From Nocardioides sp. J54 (GTDB lineage Bacteria; Actinomycetota; Actinomycetes; Propionibacteriales; Nocardioidaceae): a DNA stretch of 64,000 bases. The stretch lies in contig NZ_JAER01000002.1 of assembly GCF_000519005.1 (NCBI RefSeq), positions 640 to 64,639 of the forward strand. Reading direction: 5' to 3'. Under the pieces are notes generated by a model. That model was given only the letters and a program-made list of their open reading frames with translations, was not told where the DNA came from and made no database searches. This document shows positions 14,454 to 22,773 of this stretch, piece by piece. The position numbers and the translations under genes were made by a program. The number at the start of each line of letters is the position of its first letter. Within the stretch, counting starts at the first letter, position 1.

Positions 14454-15395
14454 ATGACCTTTGCCGTAGCAGCCCTCAGCCACGCGCCTGTGCTCGGCCG
14501 CGTCGACCCCGGCGGCACCATCTACGAGGAGATCCTCGAGGCGGTTGCCCGGACCAGGGCGTTCGTCGAGGACTTCGACCCCGAGGTCGTGGTCTCCTTC
14601 GGGCCGGACCACTTCAACGGCGTGCTCTACGAGATGATGCCGCCCTTCTGCATCGGCGCCCAGGCCTTCGGCATCGGCGACTGGGGCACCTACGAGGGCC
14701 CGCTGCCCGTCGACGCCGACCTCGCCCGCCGCCTCCACTACGACGTGCTCGAGCAGGGCACCGTGGACGTCGCGCGCTCCGAGCGCCTGTACGCCGACCA
14801 CGGGCTGCTCCAGTCGCTGGAGTTCATCTTCGGCGAGCGGTTCAGCCGCGAGTTCATCCCGGTCTTCGTCAACTGCGTCGGCAAGCCGCTGGGCCCGATG
14901 CAGCGCATCCGCCTGCTCGGCGAGGCGATCGGCAAGGCCGCGCTCAAGCTGGACAAGCGCGTGCTCTTCACCGCCTCCGGCGGGCTGTCGCACGACCCGC
15001 CGATCCCGGACTTCGACAGCGCGCCCGAGGAGGTCCGCGAGCGCCTGACGAGCAACAAGGTCACCCTGGAGCAGCGCCAGGCGCGCGAGGAGATGATCCT
15101 CAAGGCCGCCAACGAGAAGGCTTCCGGCTCGGACAAGTACAAGGACGTCAACTCCGCCTGGGACCGCGAGATCCTCGGCGTGCTGGCCTCCGGGGACCTG
15201 AGCCAGGCCGACGCGTGGCGCAACGACTGGATGGTCGCGCAGGGTGGCTCGGGCGCGCAGGAGATGCGCACCTGGCTCGCCGCCTACGCCGCGCTGTCCG
15301 CCGCCGGCGAGTACGAGACCGTCGAGGAGAACTACTGGGCCTCCAAGCCGTGGGGCTGCGGCTTCGGCATCGTGACGGCGAGGACCAGTCGATGA
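14454..15395 (+). CDS. mhpB: 2,3-dihydroxyphenylpropionate-type 1,2-dioxygenase (extradiol, class III)
   Basis: A 313-residue LigB-superfamily ring-cleaving dioxygenase, about the size of E. coli MhpB (314). It opens a catechol ring next to the hydroxyls using Fe(II) and O2. The His residues matching the two catalytic His of E. coli MhpB (115 and 179) are His116 in DHG and His180 in SGGLSH. FGPDHFNG and MMPPFCIGA are also strongly MhpB-like. It is the first gene of the operon, 39 bases after the promoter-operator region. It overlaps mhpC by 4 bases (ATGA). The exact catechol side chain cannot be settled from sequence. Confidence 0.93.
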   Translation: MTFAVAALSHAPVLGRVDPGGTIYEEILEAVARTRAFVEDFDPEVVVSFGPDHFNGVLYEMMPPFCIGAQAFGIGDWGTYEGPLPVDADLARRLHYDVLEQGTVDVARSERLYADHGLLQSLEFIFGERFSREFIPVFVNCVGKPLGPMQRIRLLGEAIGKAALKLDKRVLFTASGGLSHDPPIPDFDSAPEEVRERLTSNKVTLEQRQAREEMILKAANEKASGSDKYKDVNSAWDREILGVLASGDLSQADAWRNDWMVAQGGSGAQEMRTWLAAYAALSAAGEYETVEENYWASKPWGCGFGIVTARTSR

Positions 15396-16288
15396 CCCTC
15401 GACCGACCGTTCGCCACCCAGCACGAGACGCTCTGGTCGCAGATCGCCGACCGGGCGCACGTGCTGGAGTTCCCCGAGATCGCGGGCACCCGCACCCGCG
15501 TGCTGCGGGTCGGCGAGGAGAACGCCGGGCGCGGCACGATCCTCATGCTCGCCGGGACCACGGGGCACCTGGAGGCGTTCACGCACAACATCCGCGCGCT
15601 CTCCGAGCACTACCGGGTGCTGGCCTACGACTACCCCGGCCACGGCTACTCGACGCTCGCCGAGGGCAGCCTCGAAATCAAGGACTACGCCGACCACCTG
15701 CTGGCCCTCGTGGACCACTACGGCCTCGAGAAGCCGCACCTGTGCGGGGAGTCCCTCGGCGGCTGGATCGCGCTGAAGGTCGTGCCGGAGCACCCCGAGG
15801 TGTTCGGCTCGGTGATCCTCTCCGCCCCCGGCGGCCGGATGATCCCGCCCGCGAAGCTCAACGGCACGCAGAGCGTGTCCGCCGACGCCGTCGCCCAGCC
15901 GACCTGGGAGAACGTCAAGCGCCGCCTGGGCGTCGTCATCCACGACGAGGCGGCGATCAGCGACGAGCTCGTCGCCGTCCGGCAGGCGATCTACGCCCAG
16001 CCGGGCTTCGTGGCGTCCGCGAAGGCGATCGCCGCGCTGCGGACCCCGGAGGTCCGTGAGCGCAACGCGGTGGACGACAGCGACTACGCCCGCCAGCCGC
16101 TGCCGACGCTGCTGGTCTGGACCGACAACGAGCCCTCGGGGAGCCCTGAGGTCGGTGCGCACCTCGCCGAGCTGCTGCCCCGCGGCCGCTTCGTGCTGGC
16201 CGAGGGCGCCGCGCACTGGCCGCAGTGGGAGCGCCCCGACGTGTTCAACACCGCGGTCCTCGACTTCCTCGAGAGCCTGGAGGCCTGA
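15392..16288 (+). CDS. mhpC: Meta-cleavage product hydrolase (MhpC-like)
   Basis: A 298-residue alpha/beta hydrolase that would split the carbon-carbon bond of the ring-opened product, giving 2-hydroxypenta-2,4-dienoate and a C4 diacid (succinate or fumarate). The triad is visible: Ser121 in GESLGGW, Asp245 in VWTDNEPSG and His275 in EGAAHWPQWERP; the last motif is typical of meta-cleavage hydrolases. The oxyanion region is LAGTTGHLEAF rather than the common HGxGP, a small departure. The start ATG overlaps the mhpB stop, and mhpD follows one base after its stop codon. Confidence 0.88.
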   Translation: MTLDRPFATQHETLWSQIADRAHVLEFPEIAGTRTRVLRVGEENAGRGTILMLAGTTGHLEAFTHNIRALSEHYRVLAYDYPGHGYSTLAEGSLEIKDYADHLLALVDHYGLEKPHLCGESLGGWIALKVVPEHPEVFGSVILSAPGGRMIPPAKLNGTQSVSADAVAQPTWENVKRRLGVVIHDEAAISDELVAVRQAIYAQPGFVASAKAIAALRTPEVRERNAVDDSDYARQPLPTLLVWTDNEPSGSPEVGAHLAELLPRGRFVLAEGAAHWPQWERPDVFNTAVLDFLESLEA

Positions 16289-16289
16289 C

Positions 16290-17096
16290 ATGACCATCTC
16301 CCCCACCTCGCTGCGCGAGGACCGCAGCCTCGACGAGGTCACCGACCTCCTCTGGGAGGCGACCCTCGCCAACACGAAGACCGACTTCGTGCACGACCAC
16401 ATCGACCCCGACGACATCGACGCGGCGTACGAGATCCAGCGCCGCATCGTGGCGCGCAAGATCGAGCAGGGCCGGGTCCGCGTCGGCCGCAAGGTCGGCC
16501 TGACCAACCCCCGCGTGCAGGCGGCCGTCGGGGTCCACGAGCCCGACTACGGCACGATCTTCGCCGACATGGTCTTCGAGTCGGGCGTCGTGCTGGACCG
16601 GTCGAGGTACATCCAGCCGAAGATCGAGGCCGAGGTCTGCATCGCGCTCGGCAAGGAGCTCACCAGCTCCGACCTCGCGTCGGTGGAGGCGGCGATCGAG
16701 TGGATCGCGCCGGCCTTCGAGCTGGTCGACGGCCACATGCCGCACTACCGCGGCACGATCGTCGACACCATCGCCGACAACGCCTACTGCGCCGGCATCA
16801 TCATCGGCGAGCGGCAGGAGTACGGCGCCGTGGACCTCGCCGAGGTCGAGCTGTCCCTGTGCCGGGACGGTGTCGAGATCACCTCCGGCATCGGCTCCAA
16901 CGTGATGGGCTCCCCGCTCAACGCGGTCTCCTGGCTCGCGCAGACCGCCATCGAGCAGGACCTCCCGCTGCAGGCGGGCGAGATCCTGCTGCCCGGCTCG
17001 ATCGGCCTGATCATGGACTTCGACGACGGCCCGCTCTACACGGCCGACATCAGCGGCCTGGGCCGCGTCGAGGCCCGGTTCGGAGGTGTCCGGTGA
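16290..17096 (+). CDS. mhpD: 2-keto-4-pentenoate hydratase
   Basis: A 268-residue member of the fumarylacetoacetase-fold hydratase family (MhpD, XylJ, BphH), which adds water to 2-hydroxypenta-2,4-dienoate to give 4-hydroxy-2-oxovalerate. Visible marks are GRKVGLTNP, the metal-binding PKIEAEVCIALGKEL with its Glu-x-Glu, PAFELVDGH, and GSNVMGSPLNAVSWLA, all conserved in the family. Length matches E. coli MhpD (269). Its last bases overlap the next start as GTGA, so translation is coupled. Confidence 0.92.
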   Translation: MTISPTSLREDRSLDEVTDLLWEATLANTKTDFVHDHIDPDDIDAAYEIQRRIVARKIEQGRVRVGRKVGLTNPRVQAAVGVHEPDYGTIFADMVFESGVVLDRSRYIQPKIEAEVCIALGKELTSSDLASVEAAIEWIAPAFELVDGHMPHYRGTIVDTIADNAYCAGIIIGERQEYGAVDLAEVELSLCRDGVEITSGIGSNVMGSPLNAVSWLAQTAIEQDLPLQAGEILLPGSIGLIMDFDDGPLYTADISGLGRVEARFGGVR

Positions 17097-17530
17097 GCAC
17101 CCCCACCCCCGAGCAGGCGCTCGCCGTCCAGCAGCTCGTCCACGAGTACGGCTTCCGCAACGACCACGGGCAGGCCGACCGCCTCCACGAGCTGGTGACC
17201 GAGGACTACACCTCGACCGGACCGATGGGCACCATGAACGGCCGCGAGGCGCTGCGCACGTGGGGCCGGGCCCGGCTGTCGAACACCAGCCAGGTGCGCC
17301 ACGTGCTCAGCAACCTGCGGGTCTTCGTCGAGGACGGCGTGCTCAGGGCGACCTCCTACTACGTCGCCTACCGCGACACCGGCGCCAACCCGGCCGTCCC
17401 GGCCAGCGTCGGTGAGTACCACGACACCTTCGCCGTCGTGGACGGCGAGCTGCGCCTCGCCGCACGCGAGGTGGTGCCGGTGTTCACCAACCCCGACGCG
17501 CCGCGCCCGGTGATCGGGGCGCCCAAGTGA
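17093..17530 (+). CDS. SnoaL-like (NTF2-fold) protein
   Basis: A 145-residue protein of the NTF2-like superfamily: an N-terminal helix pair (EQALAVQQLVHEYGFRNDHG), LVTEDYTSTGPMGTMNGREA, then beta strands with RHVLSNLRVFVEDG and EYHDTFAVVDGELRLAAREV. Members act as small isomerases, dehydratases or binding domains. No equivalent is found in the E. coli mhp operon, so the role in this pathway is unknown; handling of an unstable intermediate is a guess. Both ends overlap neighbours by 4 bases (GTGA), placing it firmly inside the operon. Confidence 0.75.
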   Translation: MSTPTPEQALAVQQLVHEYGFRNDHGQADRLHELVTEDYTSTGPMGTMNGREALRTWGRARLSNTSQVRHVLSNLRVFVEDGVLRATSYYVAYRDTGANPAVPASVGEYHDTFAVVDGELRLAAREVVPVFTNPDAPRPVIGAPK

Positions 17531-18252
17531 GCCGCGTCCCGGCGTACCTGCACGTGGGCACCCGCTCGCAGCAGGTCGTGGAGACGGCGCTGCACGCGGG
17601 GTTCGACGGCGTCGTGCTGGACCTCCAGCACGGCGAGCTCGACCTCGGCTCCACCTCGACCATCCTGCGCTCGGTGCCGGGCTGCGTCGAGCGCACGCTG
17701 GTCCGGGTGCCCAGCCTCGAGCCCGGGGTCATCGGCACCGTGCTGGACGCCGGCGCAGGCGGCATCATCGCGCCCTGCGTCGAGAGCGCGGAGGAGGCGG
17801 CGGCCGTCGTGGCCGCCACCAAGTTCGCACCCGTGGGCGCTCGCAGCCTCGGGCCGCGGCGCCCCGGCCTGTACGACGACGCCGACCCCACCGGGGACGC
17901 CAACTGGCGGGTGTGGGCGATCGTCCAGATCGAGTCCCAGCTCGGCGTCGAGCGCCGTGAGGAGATCCTCGCGGTCGAGGGGCTCGACGGCGTGTACGTC
18001 GGCCCGGCCGACCTCGCGCTCACCATGGGCGAGGCGCCTCGCCTCGACTGGGAGGACGGCCCGGTCCGCGAGGCGATCGACGCCGTCCTCGCCACCGCCG
18101 GCGAGAACGGCCTCTCGCGCGGCATCTTCTCCGTCTCCGGCTCCTACGCCCGCGGCCTCGCCGAGGCGGGGTTCATCGATTTCGTCGGCCTCGGATCCGA
18201 CCTCGGCCTGATGGCCCAGGCGACCAGGTCCCTCTTGGAAGGCTTCAACTGA
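17527..18252 (+). CDS. HpcH/HpaI-family class II aldolase
   Basis: A 241-residue metal-dependent pyruvate aldolase. Residues matching the HpaI active site are His35 (DLQHGE), Arg60 (LVRVPS), Glu135 (VQIES) and Asp162 (GPADL); the His-Arg spacing of 25 is the same as in E. coli HpaI. Given its place after mhpD, the likely reaction is cleavage of 4-hydroxy-2-oxovalerate to pyruvate and acetaldehyde. That step is done by the unrelated MhpE/BphI family in most meta pathways, and no MhpE or acetaldehyde dehydrogenase (MhpF) is found here. Substrate is inferred from context. Confidence 0.82.
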   Translation: MSRVPAYLHVGTRSQQVVETALHAGFDGVVLDLQHGELDLGSTSTILRSVPGCVERTLVRVPSLEPGVIGTVLDAGAGGIIAPCVESAEEAAAVVAATKFAPVGARSLGPRRPGLYDDADPTGDANWRVWAIVQIESQLGVERREEILAVEGLDGVYVGPADLALTMGEAPRLDWEDGPVREAIDAVLATAGENGLSRGIFSVSGSYARGLAEAGFIDFVGLGSDLGLMAQATRSLLEGFN

Positions 18253-18253
18253 C

Positions 18254-19903
18254 ATGAACGACGTCCAGGTCCTCGTGGTCGGCGCGGGTCCGACCGGCCT
18301 GACCCTCGCGAACATCCTCGGCCAGTACGGCGTGCGTGCCCTGGTCGTCGAGCGGCTGCACGAGCTGATCGACTACCCCCGCGCCATCGGCATCGACGAC
18401 GAGGCACTGCGCTCGATGCAGGCCATCGAGCTCGTCGACGAGGTGCTCCCCCACACGGTGCCGCACCACATGGTGCGCGCCGTCAACGGCCGCGGCACGA
18501 TCATCGCCGAGATGGCGCCGCAGACCGACGAGTTCGGCTGGTCGCGCCGCAACGGGTTCATCCAGCCGCTGGTCGACCGCGTGCTGCTCGAGGGGCTCGA
18601 GCGCTTCGACCACGTCGGCGTGCGCCTCGGCCACGAGCTCGTGGCGATCACCCAGGACGAGTCGGGCGTCCGCGCCACGCTGCGCGTCGTCGACACCGGC
18701 GCGACCGTCGAGGTCACCGCGGACTACCTCGTCGGCACCGAGGGCGGCCGCTCCTTCACGCGGGAGTGGATCGGCGCGGAGTTCGAGGGCATCACCCTGC
18801 GCAAGCGCGTGCTGGTCGTCGACGTCGAGGACGACCCGCTGGGCACGCCCAACGCGATCTTCGGCGCCGACCCGGTCCGCGCCTGGGCGACCTTCGGCCT
18901 CCCCCACGGCATCCGCCGCTGGGAGTTCATGCTGAACGACGACGAGTCGGTCGAGCTCGCCGAGTCGGACACGTTCGTGCGGCGCCTGCTCGACGAGCAC
19001 ATCCCGAACCCGGAGCGGCTCAACATCATCCGGCGACGCGTCTACACCCACAACGCGCGGATCGCGTCCACCTGGCGCAAGGGACGGGTGTTCCTCGCCG
19101 GCGACGCGGCCCACGTGATGCCGGTCAACGCCGGTCAGGGCTGGAACTCCTGCATCCGGGACGCCGTCAACCTGGGCTGGAAGCTCGCGACCGTCCTGAA
19201 GGGCGCCGCGGCCGACGAGCTCCTCGACACCTACGAGCTCGAGCGCCGTGACCACGTCAAGGGCATGGTCGACCTCTCGGTCGGCATGGGCAAGGCCTTC
19301 GCGGGCGACGGTCGCGGCAAGGAGCTCATCCGCCTCGCCGCCGGTGTCGTGGTCGACAAGGTCCCCGCCGTCAAGCGCTACATCGCCTCGATGCGGTTCA
19401 AGCCGATGCCGAAGTACACCCGCGGCGCGGTCGTCGCGGCCGACCCGATCGTCACGAAGTCGGTGCTCAAGGCGCACGGCCCGAACCGGTCCGTCGGCAC
19501 CCTGTTCATCCAGCCGCGCGTGAGCGACGAGACCGGCGCGGTCCGGCTCCTCGACGACGTGCTCGGCCTGCGCTGGGCCGTGCTCGCGTGGAACAACGAC
19601 CCGAAGCGCCTGCTGTCCAAGGAGGCCGTCGCGGACCTGGAGCGCCTCGGTACGGTGTTCGTCCAGGCGGTGCCCGAGGTGCAGCGCCCGTGGGCGGCCG
19701 AGCGTGCCTCCGAGGGCGTGCTGACCATCGGCGACGCCCAGGGCCGCCTGAAGAAGTGGTTCGACGACAAGCCGGTCTCGGTGCTGTTCGTCCGCCCCGA
19801 CCGGGTCGTCGCCGCGGAGAGCCTCGCGGTCCAGGCCGTCGACACCGCCGAGCGCCTGCTCGACGCCGTGGCCTACCAGGCCGAGCCGGTCGCGAGCCGC
19901 TGA
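18254..19903 (+). CDS. mhpA: FAD-dependent aromatic hydroxylase, MhpA-like
   Basis: A 549-residue class A flavin monooxygenase, similar in size to E. coli MhpA (554), which adds an ortho hydroxyl to 3-(3-hydroxyphenyl)propionate using NADH and O2. The FAD motif VVGAGPTGLTLANILGQYG starts at residue 7, and the second FAD-binding motif GDAAHVMPVNAGQGWNS starts near 283, followed by DAVNLGWKLA. The thioredoxin-like C-terminal domain of the family ends with SVLFVRPDRVVA. It is the last gene of the operon although it would act first in the pathway. A terminator hairpin follows. Hydroxyphenylpropionate, hydroxycinnamate or a related phenol are all possible substrates. Confidence 0.85.
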   Translation: MNDVQVLVVGAGPTGLTLANILGQYGVRALVVERLHELIDYPRAIGIDDEALRSMQAIELVDEVLPHTVPHHMVRAVNGRGTIIAEMAPQTDEFGWSRRNGFIQPLVDRVLLEGLERFDHVGVRLGHELVAITQDESGVRATLRVVDTGATVEVTADYLVGTEGGRSFTREWIGAEFEGITLRKRVLVVDVEDDPLGTPNAIFGADPVRAWATFGLPHGIRRWEFMLNDDESVELAESDTFVRRLLDEHIPNPERLNIIRRRVYTHNARIASTWRKGRVFLAGDAAHVMPVNAGQGWNSCIRDAVNLGWKLATVLKGAAADELLDTYELERRDHVKGMVDLSVGMGKAFAGDGRGKELIRLAAGVVVDKVPAVKRYIASMRFKPMPKYTRGAVVAADPIVTKSVLKAHGPNRSVGTLFIQPRVSDETGAVRLLDDVLGLRWAVLAWNNDPKRLLSKEAVADLERLGTVFVQAVPEVQRPWAAERASEGVLTIGDAQGRLKKWFDDKPVSVLFVRPDRVVAAESLAVQAVDTAERLLDAVAYQAEPVASR

Positions 19904-19922
19904 GGAGGACCCCACCCGCGGT

Positions 19923-19963
19923 GCAGCGCCCGGGCCGGACGTCCCCGTCGCCCCGGGCGCTGC
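19923..19963 (+). terminator. Terminator of the catabolic operon
   Basis: GCAGCGCCCGGG at 19923-19934 pairs perfectly with CCCGGGCGCTGC at 19952-19963, with a 17-nt loop. Confidence 0.75.
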
Positions 19964-19974
19964 GCCCCTCAGCG

Positions 19975-20009
19975 CCACCTCCCCGGCTGCGGAACTGCCG
20001 GGGAGGTGG
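19975..20009. terminator. Second terminator hairpin, between convergent genes
   Basis: CCACCTCCCCGGC at 19975-19987 pairs perfectly with GCCGGGGAGGTGG at 19997-20009 around a 9-nt loop. It lies 21 bases past the end of the rRNA methylase gene and probably serves that strand. Confidence 0.75.
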
Positions 20010-20030
20010 ACCTGGCCTGGCTGTCGCTGG

Positions 20031-20834
20031 TCAGCGGCGGGCGGTGACGTAGCAGGCGACGGCCGTCGCGGCGGCGACGTTGAGCGAGTCGATGCCTGCT
20101 GCCATGGGGATGATCGCGCGCCGGTCGGCGCTCTGCTCCCAGCGCGCGGACAGGCCGTGGCCCTCCGAGCCGAGGACGAGGGCGACCTTGTCGAGCCCGG
20201 CGACTGCCTCGTGGATCGGCCGCGCGTCGGGTGCGAGCGTGAGCGCCACGGTCGTGAACCCGCGGGCGCTGAGGTCCGGCAGGGCGTCGTACCAGTCGGG
20301 CAGCCGGGTCCACGGCATGCTGAACACCGCCCCCATCGCCACCTTGATCGCGCGACGGTAGAGCGGGTCGGCGCAGCGCGGGGCCAGCAGCACGGCGTCG
20401 AAGCCCAGGGCCGCACCGCTGCGCAGGATCGCCCCGACATTCGTGTGGTCGACGATGTCCTCCAGCACGAGCACCGAGCGGGCACCGGCGAGCACCTCGT
20501 CGACCTCGGGGAGCGGCCGGCGGTGCAGCGAGGCCAGCGCGCCACGGTGCACGTGGAAGCCGGTGACCTCCTCGGCCAGCGCCTCGGAGATGAGGTAGCA
20601 GGGCGCGTCGGAGCGGTCCAGGACGTCGGCCAGGCCGTCCAGCCAGCGTGGGGCCATGAGGAACGAGCGCGCGTCGTACCCCGCCTCGACGGCGCGGCGC
20701 ACGACCTTCTCCCCCTCGGCGAGGAAGAGCCCGTGCTCGGCCTCGAGGTTCTTGCGCAGCTCGACGTCACGCAGGTCGCGGTAGTCGGCCAGGCGCGGGT
20801 CGTCGGCCGACGTGATCTCGACCAGGTCAGCCAT
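20031..20834 (-). CDS. TrmH/SpoU-family RNA 2'-O-methyltransferase
   Basis: A 267-residue SPOUT methyltransferase acting on ribose 2'-OH of rRNA or tRNA with S-adenosylmethionine. An N-terminal RNA-binding domain is followed by the three SpoU motifs: EDIVDHTNVGAILRSGAALG near residue 125, LVLGSEGHGLS near 220 and IPMAAGIDSLNVAAATAV near 242, which form the deep trefoil knot. The exact target base cannot be told. The start ATG lies inside the 3' end of the upstream siroheme synthase gene (8-base overlap). Confidence 0.9.
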   Translation of the reverse strand: MADLVEITSADDPRLADYRDLRDVELRKNLEAEHGLFLAEGEKVVRRAVEAGYDARSFLMAPRWLDGLADVLDRSDAPCYLISEALAEEVTGFHVHRGALASLHRRPLPEVDEVLAGARSVLVLEDIVDHTNVGAILRSGAALGFDAVLLAPRCADPLYRRAIKVAMGAVFSMPWTRLPDWYDALPDLSARGFTTVALTLAPDARPIHEAVAGLDKVALVLGSEGHGLSARWEQSADRRAIIPMAAGIDSLNVAAATAVACYVTARR

Positions 20835-22089
20835 GCCCGGGCGCAGCCGTCGGGAAGGAGTCGGGGTGGGCGACGGCGACCACGTCGCCGATGACGATGA
20901 TCGCCGGCGGCTTCACGGCCTCGGCCACCAGCCGCTCGGCGAGCGTCTCGAGCGTGGCGAGCACGGTGCGCTGGGTCGGCATCGTGCCGTCGCAGACCAC
21001 CGCGACCGGGGTCGTGCCGGGGCGCCCGCCGGCGAGCAGGGCCGAGGCGATGTGCGGTGCGTTCTCGACGCCCATCATCACCACGACCGTGCCGCGCATC
21101 CGGGCCAGCGCGTCGTAGTCGACGAGCGACTCGGGGTGGCCCGGCGGCAGGTGGCCGGACACGACCGTGAACTCGTGGGTCACCCCGCGGTGGGTGACCG
21201 GGATGCCGGCGATGCCCGGCACGGACACCGGCGAGGTCAGGCCGGGGATCACCCGGACCGGCACACCGGCCTCGCGGCACGCGATGACCTCCTCGTAGCC
21301 ACGGCCGAAGACGAAGTTGTCGCCACCCTTGAACCGGACCACCCGCTTCCCGGCGAGAGCCCGGTCGACGATGATCCGATTGATCTCCTCCTGCATGGCC
21401 GAGCGGCCCCGGGGCAGCTTGGCGACGTCGACGAGCTCGACGTCCGCCGGCAGGTCGCCGAGCAGCTCGCGGGGGGCGAGCCGGTCCGCAACGACCACGT
21501 CGGCGTTCATCAGCGCCTTGTGGCCGGCGACCGAGATCAGCTCGGGGTCGCCCGGGCCGCCACCCACCAGCGTGACGCCCGGGGACCGCTCCGGCGCGGT
21601 GGCGCGGTGGTGGGGCGCGGCGATGGTCCCCGCGCGCAGGGCAGCGACGATCTCGTCGCGCACCGAGGCGGACCGGCGCGGGTCGCGGTTGCCCACGACG
21701 GCCACCGTGATGCCGGCCTCGCGCCCGACCGCCGGGGTCCACGCGGTGCCGAGGGTGGCGTCGTCGGAGCGGACGCAGAAGGTCCGCTGCGCCTCGCACA
21801 GCTCGGAGATGCGGTTGTTGACCGCGCGGTCGTCGGTGACGGCGATGACGTACCAGGCGCCGTCCACGTCGGCGTCCTCGAAGGGGCGCTGGTGCCAGGT
21901 GATCTCGCCGGAGCCGACCAGGCCCTCGATGGCGGGGGTCACGACCGGCGACACGACGTGCACGTCGGCGCCGACCGCGATCAGCTGCGGGACGCGGCGC
22001 TGCGCGACGTGTCCGCCGCCGACGACCAGCACGCGGCGCCCGGCGAGGCGCAGGCCGGAGGGGTACGGCGGGAAGTCAGTCACCCGCAC
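20827..22089 (-). CDS. cysG: Siroheme synthase: precorrin-2 dehydrogenase fused to uroporphyrinogen-III methyltransferase
   Basis: A 420-residue fusion. Residues 1-160 match the NAD-dependent dehydrogenase/ferrochelatase domain (LRLAGRRVLVVGGGHVAQRR, then VIAVTDDRAVNN). Residues 170-410 are the SUMT domain: VTLVGGGPGDPELISVAG, VVADRLAPRELL, RFKGGDNFVFGRGYEE and VIPGLTSPVSVPGIAGIPVT. Together they convert uroporphyrinogen III to siroheme for sulfite and nitrite reductases. It is slightly shorter than E. coli CysG (457). No assimilation genes adjoin it in this window. It begins with GTG at 22089 and is divergent from the PEBP gene. Confidence 0.93.
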   Translation of the reverse strand: MRVTDFPPYPSGLRLAGRRVLVVGGGHVAQRRVPQLIAVGADVHVVSPVVTPAIEGLVGSGEITWHQRPFEDADVDGAWYVIAVTDDRAVNNRISELCEAQRTFCVRSDDATLGTAWTPAVGREAGITVAVVGNRDPRRSASVRDEIVAALRAGTIAAPHHRATAPERSPGVTLVGGGPGDPELISVAGHKALMNADVVVADRLAPRELLGDLPADVELVDVAKLPRGRSAMQEEINRIIVDRALAGKRVVRFKGGDNFVFGRGYEEVIACREAGVPVRVIPGLTSPVSVPGIAGIPVTHRGVTHEFTVVSGHLPPGHPESLVDYDALARMRGTVVVMMGVENAPHIASALLAGGRPGTTPVAVVCDGTMPTQRTVLATLETLAERLVAEAVKPPAIIVIGDVVAVAHPDSFPTAAPGHG

Positions 22090-22140
22090 ATTCTCCCGGC
22101 ATCCGGCGGGCCGTCACTGACACGGGACCAGCCTGCGGAC

Positions 22141-22146
22141 TAACTT
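22141..22146 (+). promoter_or_regulatory. -10 hexamer of leaderless PEBP gene
   Basis: TAACTT, first base 13 nt before the ATG at 22154. Confidence 0.45.
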
Positions 22147-22153
22147 CGGTGAC

Positions 22154-22681
22154 ATGAGTCTCGATCGCCCGGTCACCCCGGACCCGTACCCGCTCCTGCC
22201 CGCCGTCCCGTCGTTCACCCTGACCAGCGCGGACGTCACCGACGGCCAACCGTTGAAGGACGACCAGGTCGCGGCCCACGGCAACACCTCGCCGCAGCTG
22301 TCGTGGTCGGACGTCCCCGAGGGGACGAAGTCGTTCGTCGTGACCTGCTTCGACCCGGACGCCCCGACCCCCAGCGGCTTCTGGCACTGGGTGCTGGTCG
22401 ACCTGCCCGCCGACGTGACCTCGCTGGAGGCCGGCGCCGGTGCCGAGGGAGCGACGCTGCCGGGCAACGCGTTCATGTGCCGCAACGACGGCGGCGCGAA
22501 GGCGTTCATGGGCGCCGCCCCGCCGCAGGGCGACCAGGTGCACCGCTACTTCTTCGTCGTGCACGCGGTGAAGGAGGAGACGCTCGGCGTCGACTCCGAC
22601 GCCTCGCCCGCAGTGGTGTCCTTCAACCTGGCGTTCAAGTCACTGGGTCGCGCGATCATCCACGGCACCTACCAGCACTGA
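22154..22681 (+). CDS. YbhB/YbcL-type PEBP (Raf kinase inhibitor-like) protein
   Basis: A 175-residue phosphatidylethanolamine-binding-protein fold. The family signature is seen as [40 protein letters not shown] and [10 protein letters not shown], which shape the anion-binding pocket (Asp-Pro-Asp-Ala-Pro and the His in FWHW). Bacterial members are cytosolic and of uncertain function. The gene stands alone and ends at a bidirectional hairpin (22718-22752). Confidence 0.9.
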   Translation: MSLDRPVTPDPYPLLPAVPSFTLTSADVTDGQPLKDDQVAAHGNTSPQLSWSDVPEGTKSFVVTCFDPDAPTPSGFWHWVLVDLPADVTSLEAGAGAEGATLPGNAFMCRNDGGAKAFMGAAPPQGDQVHRYFFVVHAVKEETLGVDSDASPAVVSFNLAFKSLGRAIIHGTYQH

Positions 22682-22714
22682 GCCCCGAGAAGGCCCCGAG
22701 AAGGCCCCGAGAAA
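22682..22714. repeat. Three 11-bp tandem repeats
   Basis: GCCCCGAGAAG twice and GCCCCGAGAAA once, directly after the PEBP stop codon and before the terminator hairpin. Probably slippage in non-coding sequence. Confidence 0.8.
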
Positions 22715-22717
22715 CGG

Positions 22718-22752
22718 CGTCGGGGAGGCCGCGTGCAGCGACCTCCCCGACG
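22718..22752. terminator. Bidirectional terminator between convergent genes
   Basis: CGTCGGGGAGG at 22718-22728 pairs with CCTCCCCGACG at 22742-22752; the stem is a perfect 11 bp and serves both the PEBP gene and the acyl-CoA dehydrogenase. Confidence 0.75.
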
Positions 22753-22773
22753 AACCGCAGGCTGGGCGTGGCG

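Noticed and set aside
18245..21799. 1184-residue open frame on the minus strand
   Set aside because: It runs antisense through the flavin hydroxylase and out of frame through the rRNA methylase and siroheme synthase genes. Its sequence is Arg/Pro/Gly-rich without domains, a normal by-product of high GC.
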